DNA from: Streptomyces sp. CNQ-509
GTDB taxonomy: Bacteria; Actinomycetota; Actinomycetes; Streptomycetales; Streptomycetaceae
Direction: 5' to 3'
DNA length: 64,000 nucleotides
Assembly (NCBI RefSeq): GCF_001011035.1
Contig: NZ_CP011492.1
Location: 682,001-746,000 of the forward strand
Shown here: positions 25,672 to 34,847 of the stretch, piece by piece
Position numbering within the stretch: the stretch's first letter is position 1
Layout of the letters: every line of letters begins with the position of its first letter
Position numbers and translations under genes: made by a program
Notes under the pieces: model-generated
The model's database searches: none
What the model was told of the DNA's origin: nothing
What the model saw: the letters and a program-made list of their open reading frames with translations, nothing else

Positions 25672-25958
25672 GGTGCACTCCTCCGGGTCATGTGAACTGG
25701 TCAGCCCGCCCTGGCCGGGCGGCGGGTGTCGGCGGCGGACACCCCGGGCTGTTCGGGTGGGCAGTTCGGACGCGGTGGCGCCGGCGTAGCTCGCGGACGG
25801 TCCGAGGTGTCGAACCCTTCCCCGGGGGCGGGGCTGTCCATTTCCCCAGGGTAACGACTCGGGGCCGGGGACGCCCGGCGTTATCCGGTCCGGCGGATCG
25901 ATTCTGGAATCGGGCCACAGCCGCATATCAGGGTCATTTCACCCAGGGAAGGGGCGCC

Positions 25959-26947
25959 ATGGGCACCAGCGGCATAGCCCGCCTTCTGCGTACGGCCGCG
26001 GCCCTGCCGGCCGTACTCCTGCTGCTGCCGCTGCTGCTCGCGGGCGGATGCACCGAGGAGGCGACGCAGAAGCCCGGAAAACCCCGGGACGAGCAGGGAA
26101 GCGGCTCGCCGTTCCCCGGACTGGCGGGACGCGGCGGACCGGTCCTGGGCGTGAAGGTCGACAACGCCGAGCCCGGCCGCCCGCAGACGGGCCTGGAGCA
26201 CGCGGACATCGTCTACGTCGAACGGGTGGAAGCCGGTCTCAGCCGGCTGCTCGCGGTCGACGCCTCGCACCTGCCGGAGCGGGTCGGCCCGGTGCGCAGC
26301 GCCCGCGAGTCCGACCTCGAAGTCCTGGAGCAGTTCGGCAGGCCCGCGCTCGCCTTCTCCGGGGCGCAGTCCAAGCTGCTCCCGGTCATCGACGAGGCAC
26401 CCCTGTTCCCGGTGCCGCCGGGCACGGCCGCCGACGCGTACCTGCGCGACCCGGCGAAGCCCGTACCGCACCACCTCTTCGTCCGGCCGGAGCGGGCGCC
26501 GGCCGCGGCGCCGGACGCGGACCGGGCACGGGACGTCGGCTTCCGCTTCGGCCCGGCGCCGAAGGGCGGCGAGGCCACCGCCGAGCGCACCGTGCGCTAC
26601 CCGGCCGCCAGCTTCGGCTTCACCTGGGACGAGGACGGGAAGCGCGCTGGCTGGTTTCCTTCGACGGCACTCCTGCCGCCACCGTCGCGGGCGGGCGGCT
26701 CTCGGCGGCGACGGTCGTCGTCCAGCATGTGAAGATCCACGGCTCCGGCTTCGGCGACCGCTCGGGCAACGTCTCCCCCTTCACCGAGACCGTCAGCACC
26801 GGGAAGGCGGAGGTGCTGCGCGGCGGCAGGTCGTACGAGGCGCGCTGGGAGCGCCGATCGGCGGGCGGCGGCACGGAGTTCACCGACGCCGACGGCGAGC
26901 GGCTGCGATTCGCGCGCGGCCCGGTCTGGGTCGTCTTCACGGAGTGA
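25959..26947 (+). pseudogene. DUF3048 (YerB-like) lipoprotein gene with a frameshift
   Basis: A lipoprotein gene broken by one frameshift. From ATG 25959 it has a lipobox signal ('LLLLPLLLAGGCTEE') and the DUF3048 N-terminal domain ('VLGVKVDNAEPGRPQTGLEH', 'RVGPVRSARESDLEVLEQFG'). Near 26643-26646 the coding frame shifts. An extra GC dinucleotide turns the expected 'DEDGKRWLVSFDGTPA' into a tail ending at 26732, while the second half ('VVVQHVKIHGSGFGDRSGNV' to 'ARGPVWVVFTE', stop at 26947) continues in another frame. Removing two bases would restore about 329 residues. It could be a sequencing error or a recent loss of function. The family is cell-surface-exposed and of unknown role. Confidence 0.8.
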
Positions 26948-27006
26948 CGCAAACCACACCCTGATTGGCGCGAACAGGTTCTGACAGCCGCTACCATTTT
27001 TTGAGT

Positions 27007-27021
27007 ACGAAACCGTTTCGT
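27007..27021. promoter_or_regulatory. TetR-type operator upstream of tetR-MMPL
   Basis: A 7-1-7 perfect inverted repeat (ACGAAAC-C-GTTTCGT) lies 24 bases before the TetR ATG, downstream of an AT-rich TTTTTTGAG tract. Its position is right for autorepression and repression of the downstream MMPL gene. Confidence 0.75.
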
Positions 27022-27045
27022 TCCGCTGACTGGGGAGGGGGCCCG

Positions 27046-27645
27046 ATGGTCGTGCAGGACACCAGTACCACCGGGCGCCGGAGCCGGCTGAGCGCCGAGC
27101 GCGAGCAGGAGCTCTTCGACGCCGTGCTCGACCAACTGCGCGAAGTCGGCTACGAGGCCCTCACCATGGACGCGGTCGCGGCTCGTACGCGGTCGAGCAA
27201 GGCCACCCTCTACCGCCAGTGGCACTCCAAGCCGCACTTGGTCGCCACGGCGCTCCGGCACAGCAAGCCGGTGAGGTCGGCCGGGATCGACACCGGCACG
27301 CTGCGCGGAGACCTCGTGCAGTTCGCCGACGGCGTGTGCCAGAACGCGGAGAAGGACTCGGCCCTTCTGCGCGCGGTCGCCTTCGCCCAGCAGTCCAACG
27401 AGGAACTGCAGCAGGCCATGCGGCACCTCCTGATCGAGCCGGAGCTGGCCGCCTTCCAGGAGCTGATCGATCGCGCCGTCGCGCGCGGCGAGCTGCCCGC
27501 GGACATCCCCGCCGCGAAGTTCGTCCCGCACATGATGCTGGGGGCCATGCTGGCCCGGCCCCTCATCGAGAACGCGCCGGTCACCAGCGACTATCTTGTC
27601 CGTTATGTCGACGCAGTGATTCTCCCCGCCCTGCATATGAACTGA
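27046..27645 (+). CDS. TetR/AcrR-family repressor
   Basis: A 199-residue TetR regulator. The helix-turn-helix is in residues 15-65 ('FDAVLDQLREVGYEALTMDA', 'RTRSSKATLYRQWHSKPHLV'); the rest is a helical ligand-binding and dimerisation domain with a C-terminal TetR_C-like region. ATG 27046 follows GGGGAGGGGG. The MMPL transporter gene begins 107 bases downstream on the same strand, and a clear operator lies before this gene. It probably controls export by sensing a lipid or drug ligand. This TetR-MMPL pair is very common in Streptomyces. Confidence 0.93.
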   Translation: MVVQDTSTTGRRSRLSAEREQELFDAVLDQLREVGYEALTMDAVAARTRSSKATLYRQWHSKPHLVATALRHSKPVRSAGIDTGTLRGDLVQFADGVCQNAEKDSALLRAVAFAQQSNEELQQAMRHLLIEPELAAFQELIDRAVARGELPADIPAAKFVPHMMLGAMLARPLIENAPVTSDYLVRYVDAVILPALHMN

Positions 27646-27752
27646 CCAGTCGTTCGCCAACCACAACAGAACACGGCTCCACCTGGCGCACGCCGCTCTC
27701 GTCGTCGGGCTGGTTCAACACAACCCACCGTCGAGATCAGGAGAACCTGCTC

Positions 27753-29996
27753 GTGGCCACCTTCCTATACAAACTCGGTCGGCTAGCCTTCCGGCGGCGC
27801 CGTATCACGGCGCTGATATGGCTGCTGCTCTTCGGCCTCGCCGGGGCCGGGGCGGCGACGGCGGGCACCCCGCCCGAGGACGAATTCGCGCTGCCCGGCA
27901 CCGAGGCACAGCAGGCCTTCGACCTTCTTGAGGAGCGCTTCCCCGGGCAGTCCGCCGACGGCGCGACGGCCCGCATCGTCTTCGAGGCACCCGACGGCCA
28001 GAAGATCACCGCCACCGACAACCGCGAGGCTGTCGACGGCGTGCTCGACGGCATCGCGGGCGACCAGGTGGAGTCCGTCAGCGACCCCTTCGCGGACAAC
28101 GCGGGTGTCAGCAAGGACGGCTCCACGGCGTACGCGGTCGTCGACTACAAGGTCACGTCCATGGAGATCGAGGACAAGACCCGCGAAGCCCTCACCGACC
28201 TGGGGGAGAAGGAGCGCGACGACGGGCTGACCATCGAGGCCGGCGGCGACGCCGTGATGGCCGAGCCCGACATGGGCAACGGTGAGATCATCGGTATCGG
28301 CATCGCACTGGTCGTGCTCGTGATCACCTTCGGTTCGCTGGTCGCGGCCGGGCTGCCGATCATCACCGCGCTGATCGGCGTCGGGATCGGCATCTCCTCG
28401 ATCACCGCCCTGGCGACCGTGTTCGACCTGTCCGCGACCACCTCCACGCTGGCGATGATGATCGGCCTCGCGGTCGGCATCGACTACGCCCTGTTCATCG
28501 CCTCCCGCTACCGGGCGGAGCTGACGGACGGCCATTCCCGCGAGGAGGCGGCGGGCCGCGCCGTGGGCACCGCCGGTTCCGCGGTGGTCTTCGCCGGCCT
28601 CACCGTGATCATCGCGCTGGCCGGCCTGGCGGTCGTCAACATCCCGATCCTGACGAAGATGGGCCTGGCCGCGGCCGGCACGGTCGCGCTCGCCGTGCTC
28701 ATCGCGCTCACGCTGGTCCCGGCGGCGCTCGGCATCGTGGGCAAGCGGATCTACGGCAAGAAGGTGCGCAAGGCCAACCCGGAGACCGGCGCTCCGAAGG
28801 CGTCCGACCACGACGCCAAGCCGAACATGGGCACCCGCTGGGCCCGCGGGGTGCTCAAGCGCCCGGTCCTGGTGCTCGCCGCCACCGTCATCGGGCTCGG
28901 CGCGCTGGCCGCGCCGGTGGCGAGCATGGAGCTGGGCCTGCCGGACGAGGGCAGCCAGCCGACGGACACGACGCAGCGCAAGGCGTACGACATGCTGTCC
29001 GAGGCGTTCGGCCCGGGCTTCAACGGCCCGGTCACCGGCGTCATCGACGCCGGTGAGGCGGAGAACCCGCAGCAGGCGGCCGACGAAGCCGTCGCGCGGA
29101 TCTCCGATGTGGACGGCGTCGTCTCCGTCACCCCCGCGGCGTTCAACGAGGCCGGAGACACCGCGACCGTCATGGTCACCCCGTCCACCGGCCCGAGCGA
29201 CACCGACACCAAGGACCTGGTCCACGAGATCCGCGACCTGGCGTCGGGGCTCCAGGACGAGACCGGTGCCGAGCTCTACCTCACCGGCAACACGGCCGTG
29301 ATCATCGACTTCTCGCAGGTGCTCGACGACGCGCTGGTGCCGTATCTGGCACTGGTCGTCGGCCTGGCGTTCGTCCTGCTGATGCTGGTGTTCCGCTCGG
29401 TGCTGGTGCCGCTGAAGGCCGCGCTCGGCTTCCTCTTCTCCGTGCTGGCCGCGCTCGGCGCCGTCGTCGCGGTCTTCCAGTGGGGCTGGCTGGCCGGGCT
29501 GCTGGGGGTCGAGGAGACCGGTCCGATCATGTCGATGATGCCGATCTTCCTCATCGGCGTGGTCTTCGGTCTGGCCATGGACTACGAGGTCTTCCTCGTC
29601 AGCCGGATGCGCGAGGCGTACGTCCACGGGGAGTCGGCCGGCGACGCCGTGGTCACCGGCTTCCGCTACGGCGCCCGGGTGGTCACCGCGGCCGCGGTCA
29701 TCATGATCAGCGTCTTCGCCGGCTTCATCGGCGCGGGCGACTCCATGATCAAGATGATGGGCTTCGGCCTGGCGGTGGCGGTCCTCTTCGACGCCTTCCT
29801 GGTCCGCATGACCATCGTTCCCGCGGTGCTCGCGCTGATCGGCACGTCCGCCTGGTGGCTGCCGAAGTGGCTGGACCGGATCCTGCCGAACGTCGACGTG
29901 GAGGGCGAGAAGCTGTACCGGCAGCTCGCCGCGGCCCCCGCGCCGCCGCCGACGGCCGGTGAGGAGCGGGCACCCGAGCCCACCGGCGTGCGCTGA
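27753..29996 (+). CDS. MMPL-family RND-type transporter
   Basis: A 747-residue membrane protein with the MmpL duplicated layout: an N-terminal helix, a periplasmic-side domain, five helices, then a repeat of the same. The two proton-relay Asp-Tyr motifs are 'GLAVGIDYALFIASRYRAEL' and 'FGLAMDYEVFLVSRMREAYV'. GTG start at 27753 with TCAGGAGAA upstream. MmpL proteins export lipids, siderophores or polyketides using the proton gradient; the substrate here is unknown. The C-terminal ~35 residues are a Pro/Ala-rich cytoplasmic tail. Regulated by the upstream TetR protein in all likelihood. Confidence 0.94.
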   Translation: MATFLYKLGRLAFRRRRITALIWLLLFGLAGAGAATAGTPPEDEFALPGTEAQQAFDLLEERFPGQSADGATARIVFEAPDGQKITATDNREAVDGVLDGIAGDQVESVSDPFADNAGVSKDGSTAYAVVDYKVTSMEIEDKTREALTDLGEKERDDGLTIEAGGDAVMAEPDMGNGEIIGIGIALVVLVITFGSLVAAGLPIITALIGVGIGISSITALATVFDLSATTSTLAMMIGLAVGIDYALFIASRYRAELTDGHSREEAAGRAVGTAGSAVVFAGLTVIIALAGLAVVNIPILTKMGLAAAGTVALAVLIALTLVPAALGIVGKRIYGKKVRKANPETGAPKASDHDAKPNMGTRWARGVLKRPVLVLAATVIGLGALAAPVASMELGLPDEGSQPTDTTQRKAYDMLSEAFGPGFNGPVTGVIDAGEAENPQQAADEAVARISDVDGVVSVTPAAFNEAGDTATVMVTPSTGPSDTDTKDLVHEIRDLASGLQDETGAELYLTGNTAVIIDFSQVLDDALVPYLALVVGLAFVLLMLVFRSVLVPLKAALGFLFSVLAALGAVVAVFQWGWLAGLLGVEETGPIMSMMPIFLIGVVFGLAMDYEVFLVSRMREAYVHGESAGDAVVTGFRYGARVVTAAAVIMISVFAGFIGAGDSMIKMMGFGLAVAVLFDAFLVRMTIVPAVLALIGTSAWWLPKWLDRILPNVDVEGEKLYRQLAAAPAPPPTAGEERAPEPTGVR

Positions 29997-30003
29997 GGCA
30001 CGA

Positions 30004-30077
30004 CCCGCGGTGCCCGGCACCGCGGGACCACATCAACCCGACCGGGGCCCGGTGGCGTTCGCGCCACCGGGCCCCGG
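30004..30077 (+). terminator. Tandem terminators after the MMPL gene
   Basis: Two hairpins in a row: a 9-bp stem (30004-30012 with 30018-30026) and then a perfect 16-bp stem (30042-30057 with 30062-30077) closed by a TTCG tetraloop. This isolates the MMPL transcript from the fucosidase gene. Confidence 0.8.
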
Positions 30078-30134
30078 CGCGTTGCCGCTCGGCCCCACCT
30101 GTCGCCGCCCCGCTGCGGCCCGCTGCGGCGAGCC

Positions 30135-30214
30135 TTGACGTTCATCCGATGAATCTCTACGTTCCCTCTCCAGCAAGCGCTTGAATCTGACACAACCCCC
30201 ATAGACATCGGATG
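30135..30214 (+). promoter_or_regulatory. Promoter and operators of the GH29 gene
   Basis: TTGACG (30135-30140) and TACGTT (30158-30163), spacer 17, form a good promoter. A perfect 6-1-6 dyad TTCATC-C-GATGAA (30141-30153) fills the spacer. The 10-bp palindrome CAAGCGCTTG (30174-30183) lies just past the predicted start. The nine-base palindrome CATCGGATG (30206-30214), a copy of the first dyad's core, follows 22 bases later. LacI proteins favour the CAAGCGCTTG type of site. The CATC-N-GATG pair suggests a second regulator. Confidence 0.7.
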
Positions 30215-30240
30215 GGTCAAGGTCCTAGAGGGAGAACGGG

Positions 30241-32613
30241 ATGAACGGGTTTGCACGACGGCACGTGCTGGCGATCGGCGCGGGAACCGCGGCGGGCTCC
30301 GCGCTGGGCCTCGCGCCCACCGCCGCGGGCGCCGCGCCACAGGGCCCGGCCGGGGCCGCCGGCGAGAACGCGACCGCCGACGACTGGGGCCGGGTCCCCG
30401 ACCCCGTACCGGTACCGCTGACGGGCCACTTCGACAACGACGGCGTCGACACCGCCGACGCCCGCGGCGGCGACTTCGATGGCAGCGGCTACACCTACCC
30501 GGGCGAGGAACTGCCCGCGGGGCCGGTCGAGGTCGACGGGTTCCCCTTCGACTTCCCCGGCTCGGGCGCCGGCGCCCCCAACAACGTCGTCGCCATGGGC
30601 CAGCGCATCGAACTGCCCCCGGGCCACTACCTGAGCGTGCTCTTCCTCGCCTCCTCCTCGTACGGCACCGCCTCCGGCGAGGCCACCGTGCACTACGCCG
30701 ACGGCGGCACCGCCACCGCGGGACTGTCCGCCCCCGACTGGTACTCCGGCGGCGGCTCGCTCAGGGCCCCGTACCGCTACGCCCCCGACGGCACCAAGGA
30801 CCCGCACCAGGTCTCCATCGCCGTCGTCGAACTCGGCCTGGACCCGGTGCGCGAGGCGGTCGCGCTCACCCTGCCGGTCATCAACCGGGCCGAGCCCGAC
30901 AAGTCGGCGCTGCACGTCTTCGCGCTCTCCCTGCAGCCCGTCGCCGAGGGGCGCGCCGTCGCGCTGCGCAACGTCCGCTCCACCACCACCTCGCTGGAGC
31001 GCTCCGGCGCGCAGTCCGTCGAGGCAACGCTGATCAACGCCGGCGGAGTGTGGATCGCCGCCCGCGACGGCCTGTCGGTCACCGTCGACACCGAGGGAGC
31101 CCGTACGGTCGCGCCCGTCGCGGTGCCGCGGCTCGGCCCCGGCGAGCAGGCCCGGGTCACGGTCGGCATCCGCAACCGCGCGGGCGTGGCGCCGGGCACC
31201 GTGCAGGAAGGCCGCGTCGTCGCCACCGGGCGGGGCGGCACGGCCGCCGAGGTCACGCGTCCGCTGACTCTCGGCGTGCCCGACTTCGAGCCCACCGACG
31301 CGTCGCTGAGCAGCCATCAGGCGCCGTACTGGTTCAACGACGCCAAGTTCGGCATCTTCATCCACTGGGGGGTGTACTCGGTGCCCGCCTGGGCGCCGGT
31401 CGGCAAGCAGTACGCGGAGTGGTACTGGCAGCAGATGAACCAGCCGGACAACCCGACGCACGCGCACCACCGGGAGGTGTACGGCGAGGACTTCGCGTAC
31501 GACGACTTCATCCCGATGTTCCGGGCCGAGCGCTTCAACCCGCGCTCCTGGGTCGAGCTGTTCCGGGACGCGGGCGCGCAGTACCACGTGCTCACCTCCA
31601 AGCACCACGAGGGCTTCGCGCTCTGGGACACCAAGCTCTCCACCCGCAACTCCGTCGCGATGGGCCCGCGCCGCGACCTGATCAGGGAGCTCTTCGACGC
31701 GTCCCGCAGGTACACCCCCGGCCTGCACTGCGGGCTGTACTTCTCGATGCCGGAGTGGTTCAACCCGGACAACCCCTGGTACGGCCACGCCCCGCGCAAC
31801 CCGTACACCCTGGAGCCCGTGCCCTACACCGGCTACACCCCGGGGCAGGACTACGTCCGCGACTACCAGGCCGGGCAGATGCTGGAGCTGATCCACGAGT
31901 ACGACACCGAGATCATGTGGTGCGACATCGGCGGCGACAACGACAGCCACCGGGTGCTCGCCGAGTTCTTCAACCACGCCAAGAACCGCCCGCGGCCGAT
32001 CGAGGTGACGGTCAACAACCGCTCCGGCATCGGCCCGCACGACTTCACCACGCCCGAGTACGAGGTGTACGAGAACACCGTCGTCGCCAAGTGGGAGGCC
32101 AGCCGCGGCCTCGATCCGCGGTCCTACGGCTACAACGCCGAGACGCCCGACGACGCATACATGACGACCGAGGAGGTCGTGCACAGCCTCGTCGACATCG
32201 TCAGCAAGAACGGCAACTTCCTCCTCGACATCGGCCCGCGCGCCGACGGCACCATCCCCGAGATCATGGAGCGGCGGCTGCGCGAGACAGGCGAGTGGCT
32301 GCGCGTCAACGGCGAGGCGATCTACGGCACCACCTACTGGTCGCGCATGGCCCAGCTCGGCGAGGACCTGCGGTTCACCATGAAGCGCGACGCCTTCTAC
32401 ATTCACTCGCTCGCCGCACCCTCGCCCCGGCTCGTCGTCGAGGCCCCGGTGCCCGTCAGGGCCGGCGACGAGATCACCATGCTCGGCTACGGCGACCGCC
32501 CGCTGAACTGGGACGTCGACGGCGGCGCGCTGGTCGTCGAGGTTCCGGCGGCGGCCCGCAGGGCGGGGAAGCACGTCTGGGTTTTCAAGGTGAGCACCCG
32601 CCCCTCTTCCTGA
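30241..32613 (+). CDS. Secreted GH29 alpha-L-fucosidase with N-terminal accessory domains
   Basis: A 790-residue exported enzyme. The twin-arginine-like signal is 'FARRHVLAIGAGTAAGSALG'. Residues about 50-240 form an accessory beta domain ('HFDNDGVDTADARGGDFDGS'), and about 245-345 an NEW3/Ig-like domain. The GH29 barrel starts near residue 360 ('YWFNDAKFGIFIHWGVYSVP'), with the His pair in 'VLTSKHHEGFALWDTK' and the nucleophile in 'EIMWCDIGGDND' (D562). A short C-terminal beta domain ends the protein. It removes alpha-linked L-fucose from glycans outside the cell. ATG 30241 follows AGGGAGAA. It has its own elaborate promoter, and the APC permease gene follows by 63 bases. Confidence 0.92.
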   Translation: MNGFARRHVLAIGAGTAAGSALGLAPTAAGAAPQGPAGAAGENATADDWGRVPDPVPVPLTGHFDNDGVDTADARGGDFDGSGYTYPGEELPAGPVEVDGFPFDFPGSGAGAPNNVVAMGQRIELPPGHYLSVLFLASSSYGTASGEATVHYADGGTATAGLSAPDWYSGGGSLRAPYRYAPDGTKDPHQVSIAVVELGLDPVREAVALTLPVINRAEPDKSALHVFALSLQPVAEGRAVALRNVRSTTTSLERSGAQSVEATLINAGGVWIAARDGLSVTVDTEGARTVAPVAVPRLGPGEQARVTVGIRNRAGVAPGTVQEGRVVATGRGGTAAEVTRPLTLGVPDFEPTDASLSSHQAPYWFNDAKFGIFIHWGVYSVPAWAPVGKQYAEWYWQQMNQPDNPTHAHHREVYGEDFAYDDFIPMFRAERFNPRSWVELFRDAGAQYHVLTSKHHEGFALWDTKLSTRNSVAMGPRRDLIRELFDASRRYTPGLHCGLYFSMPEWFNPDNPWYGHAPRNPYTLEPVPYTGYTPGQDYVRDYQAGQMLELIHEYDTEIMWCDIGGDNDSHRVLAEFFNHAKNRPRPIEVTVNNRSGIGPHDFTTPEYEVYENTVVAKWEASRGLDPRSYGYNAETPDDAYMTTEEVVHSLVDIVSKNGNFLLDIGPRADGTIPEIMERRLRETGEWLRVNGEAIYGTTYWSRMAQLGEDLRFTMKRDAFYIHSLAAPSPRLVVEAPVPVRAGDEITMLGYGDRPLNWDVDGGALVVEVPAAARRAGKHVWVFKVSTRPSS

Positions 32614-32676
32614 AAGGCACCTCATCCGTCATCGTGCTCCACTGTCATCGAACGGCCTCGACGGAGAGGACGCACC

Positions 32677-34143
32677 ATGGCAGGGCTCTGGAGCACGGAC
32701 GGCGTACTGCGCCGCAAGCCCATCGAGCACATCGGGGCGACCGAGGGCGGGAGCGGCGAACAGCTCACCCGGGTCCTCGGGCTGTGGCAACTCACGGCGA
32801 TCGGCGTCGGCGGCATCATCGGCGCGGGCATCTTCGCGCTCGCCGGCGCGGTCGCCAACGGTACGGCGGGCCCCGCCGTGCTCGTCTCCTTCCTCATCGC
32901 GGGGGTGGCGAGCGCGGCGGCGGCCCTGTCGTACGCGGAGTTCGCCGGCCTGATCCCCAAGGCGGGGTCGGCGTACACGTACGGCTACGCCGTCCTCGGC
33001 GAACTCGCCGGGTGGTTCATCGGCTGGGATCTGCTGCTGGAGTACACCGCGATCGTCGCGGTGGTGGCCATCGGCATCTCCGGCTACTTCTCCTTCCTCA
33101 TGGAGAACCTGGGCGCCGACCTGCCGGCGTGGATGCTCGGCGCCCCGGGCACCGGCGAAGGGCACAAGGTCGACCTGTTCGCGGTCGTGCTGTGCCTGCT
33201 GGTCGCGTACCTGCTGACCCTCGGGATCAAGAACGCGGCGCGCTTCGAGACCGTCGTGGTGGTGCTGAAGGTCGTGGTCGTGCTCGTCGTCATCCTGGTC
33301 GGCGTCTTCCACATCGACACCGCCAACTACAACCCCTTCTTCCCCTACGGCGTCGGCGGCGCGTTCACCGGCGCGGCGACGGTGTTCTTCGCGGTCTTCG
33401 GCTACGACGCGATGTCGACGGCGGCCGAGGAGTCGAAGGAGTCGCAGCGGCACATGCCGAAGGCGATCCTCTACTCGCTGGCGATCTCGATGCTGCTGTA
33501 CGTGGCCGCGACGCTGGTGCTGACGGGGATGCAGAACTACAAGGGCATCGACCCAGAGAGCGGCTTCTCCACGGCGTTCGAGTCGGTGGGTCTCGGCTGG
33601 CTGGCGAACCTGATCGCGGTGGGAGCGATCATCGGCATCCTCACGGTGATGTTCACCTTCATGCTCGGCGTCACGCGCGTCTGGTTCTCGATGAGCCGCG
33701 ACGGTCTGCTGCCGAAGTGGTTCGCCAAGACGCACCGGACGCGGCACGTGCCGACGCGGGTGACGTGGATCGTGGGCGTCGGCTCGGCGCTGATCGCGGG
33801 CTTCCTGAAGATCGGAGAGGCCGCGGAGCTGACGAACATCGGGATCCTGCTGGCGTTCGTGGTGGTGTGCGTCGCGGTGATCGTGCTGCGCTACCGGCAG
33901 CCGGACCTGCCGCGGACGTTCCGCTGCCCGGGGATGCCGGTCGTGCCGCTGATAGGGGTCGGCTTCTCGATCTGGCTGGTGACGTTCCTGAAGTGGGAGA
34001 CGTGGCTGCGGTTCGGCGTGTGGTTCGCGGTCGGGATGGTCGTGTACTTCGCGTACTCCTACCGCCGCAGTGAACTGGCCCGCGCCGAGCAGGCGGCGGC
34101 GGACGGGCCCGATCTCCACAAGCGGGACGAGCCGCGCGGCTGA
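32677..34143 (+). CDS. APC-superfamily amino acid permease
   Basis: A 488-residue permease with 12-14 transmembrane helices. The TM1 signature 'LTAIGVGGIIGAGIFALAGA' and the TM6 region 'GYDAMSTAAEESKESQRHMP' are typical of cationic amino acid transporters. The start ATG 32677 follows GGAGAGGACG. It sits just behind the fucosidase gene and may be read through from it, though no functional link between fucose release and amino acid uptake is obvious. The C-terminus is a short charged cytoplasmic tail. Substrate unknown; CAT-type lysine/arginine or polar amino acids are plausible. Confidence 0.93.
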   Translation: MAGLWSTDGVLRRKPIEHIGATEGGSGEQLTRVLGLWQLTAIGVGGIIGAGIFALAGAVANGTAGPAVLVSFLIAGVASAAAALSYAEFAGLIPKAGSAYTYGYAVLGELAGWFIGWDLLLEYTAIVAVVAIGISGYFSFLMENLGADLPAWMLGAPGTGEGHKVDLFAVVLCLLVAYLLTLGIKNAARFETVVVVLKVVVVLVVILVGVFHIDTANYNPFFPYGVGGAFTGAATVFFAVFGYDAMSTAAEESKESQRHMPKAILYSLAISMLLYVAATLVLTGMQNYKGIDPESGFSTAFESVGLGWLANLIAVGAIIGILTVMFTFMLGVTRVWFSMSRDGLLPKWFAKTHRTRHVPTRVTWIVGVGSALIAGFLKIGEAAELTNIGILLAFVVVCVAVIVLRYRQPDLPRTFRCPGMPVVPLIGVGFSIWLVTFLKWETWLRFGVWFAVGMVVYFAYSYRRSELARAEQAAADGPDLHKRDEPRG

Positions 34144-34152
34144 CGCCGGGGC

Positions 34153-34193
34153 GGGCCCCGTACCGGACGCGGACAGTGCGCCGGTACGGGCCC
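34153..34193 (+). terminator. Terminator after APC permease gene
   Basis: A 13-14 bp stem with one bulged base (34153-34166 with 34181-34193, core CCGTACCGG) starts nine bases after the stop codon. Confidence 0.6.
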
Positions 34194-34398
34194 TGCCGCC
34201 CGGGGGTGCTGAGACGGGACTGCGACCGCCCACGGACCGGGGCTCAACCCGCCGGTGGATTCCTGAGGAGGGGTGATGAGTTTCCGGCGCCCGCCGGGTC
34301 TCACCTTCCAGACGGAACCACACCGCCACCGGCGGCCCGGCTGGGCCGCCGCCTCCCGACCGAGAGTGCAACGGGACGATCGTCTTAGACGAGACCGA

Positions 34399-34420
34399 GG
34401 GGCCGCCGAGGCCCCATTTT
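34399..34420 (+). terminator. Rho-independent-like hairpin in the gene-poor stretch
   Basis: GGGGCC-GCCGA-GGCCCC followed by ATTTT, enclosed by outer GAGACC and GGTCTC arms. The T-run is unusual for this genome. It lies just upstream of the broken gene at 34442 and could be an attenuator or leader hairpin. Confidence 0.45.
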
Positions 34421-34441
34421 CGAGGTCTCATCGGAGTAGCC

Positions 34442-34720
34442 CATGTCCACCCGCGTCACGGCCCGCTGGCCGTGCTCTTAGCTCTCGCGGCCCTGGCCGG
34501 CGGCGCCGGCGCCGCCGGCTCGCCGCGGCCGACGCCGTCGCCGACCGCCTCGGCGGCAAGGTCGACGCCGTCCGCACGGTCGCCGTGAGCCGGGCCTGGG
34601 CGATTCCGTTGGTGCAGCACCGGGCGATGAAGCCCGGTCGCACCGAGGGAGGGCATGACCCAGACACGGCAGAAACCCGCAACGGGATGATCTTGCACCC
34701 TGGGCGTGCGCATCAGGCTC
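34442..34720 (+). pseudogene. Probable remnant of a secreted-protein gene
   Basis: GGAG precedes an ATG at 34442 that opens 'MSTRVTARWPC' and stops at once. In another frame the same stretch continues as a signal peptide ('AVLLALAALAGGAGAAGSPR'), and in a third frame as 'ADAVADRLGGKVDAVRTV'. Correcting the frames would give an exported protein, so this looks like a gene broken by two frameshifts. No family could be assigned. Nothing else is seen up to the phosphatase stop at 34848. Confidence 0.3.
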
Positions 34721-34847
34721 ATGGCCTCGGATACCCCGCTCCAGGACTCGGTCTGGGACGACGGCCGGGCGGGGAACGGCCGGTAACCCGACGCCGGATC
34801 GGTCAGGTGCTCGCACGCCCCGCCGTACGCAGGGAGGTCCGTTCTCG

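Noticed and set aside
25672..25958. Repeated short GC palindromes between the 62-residue gene and the DUF3048 gene considered as a CRISPR or regulatory array
   Set aside because: No regularly spaced repeat units, and lengths vary; only ordinary GC-rich hairpins.
26597..27666. Minus-strand frames over the TetR gene region
   Set aside because: They lie antisense to the helix-turn-helix coding sequence and have no ribosome-binding site.
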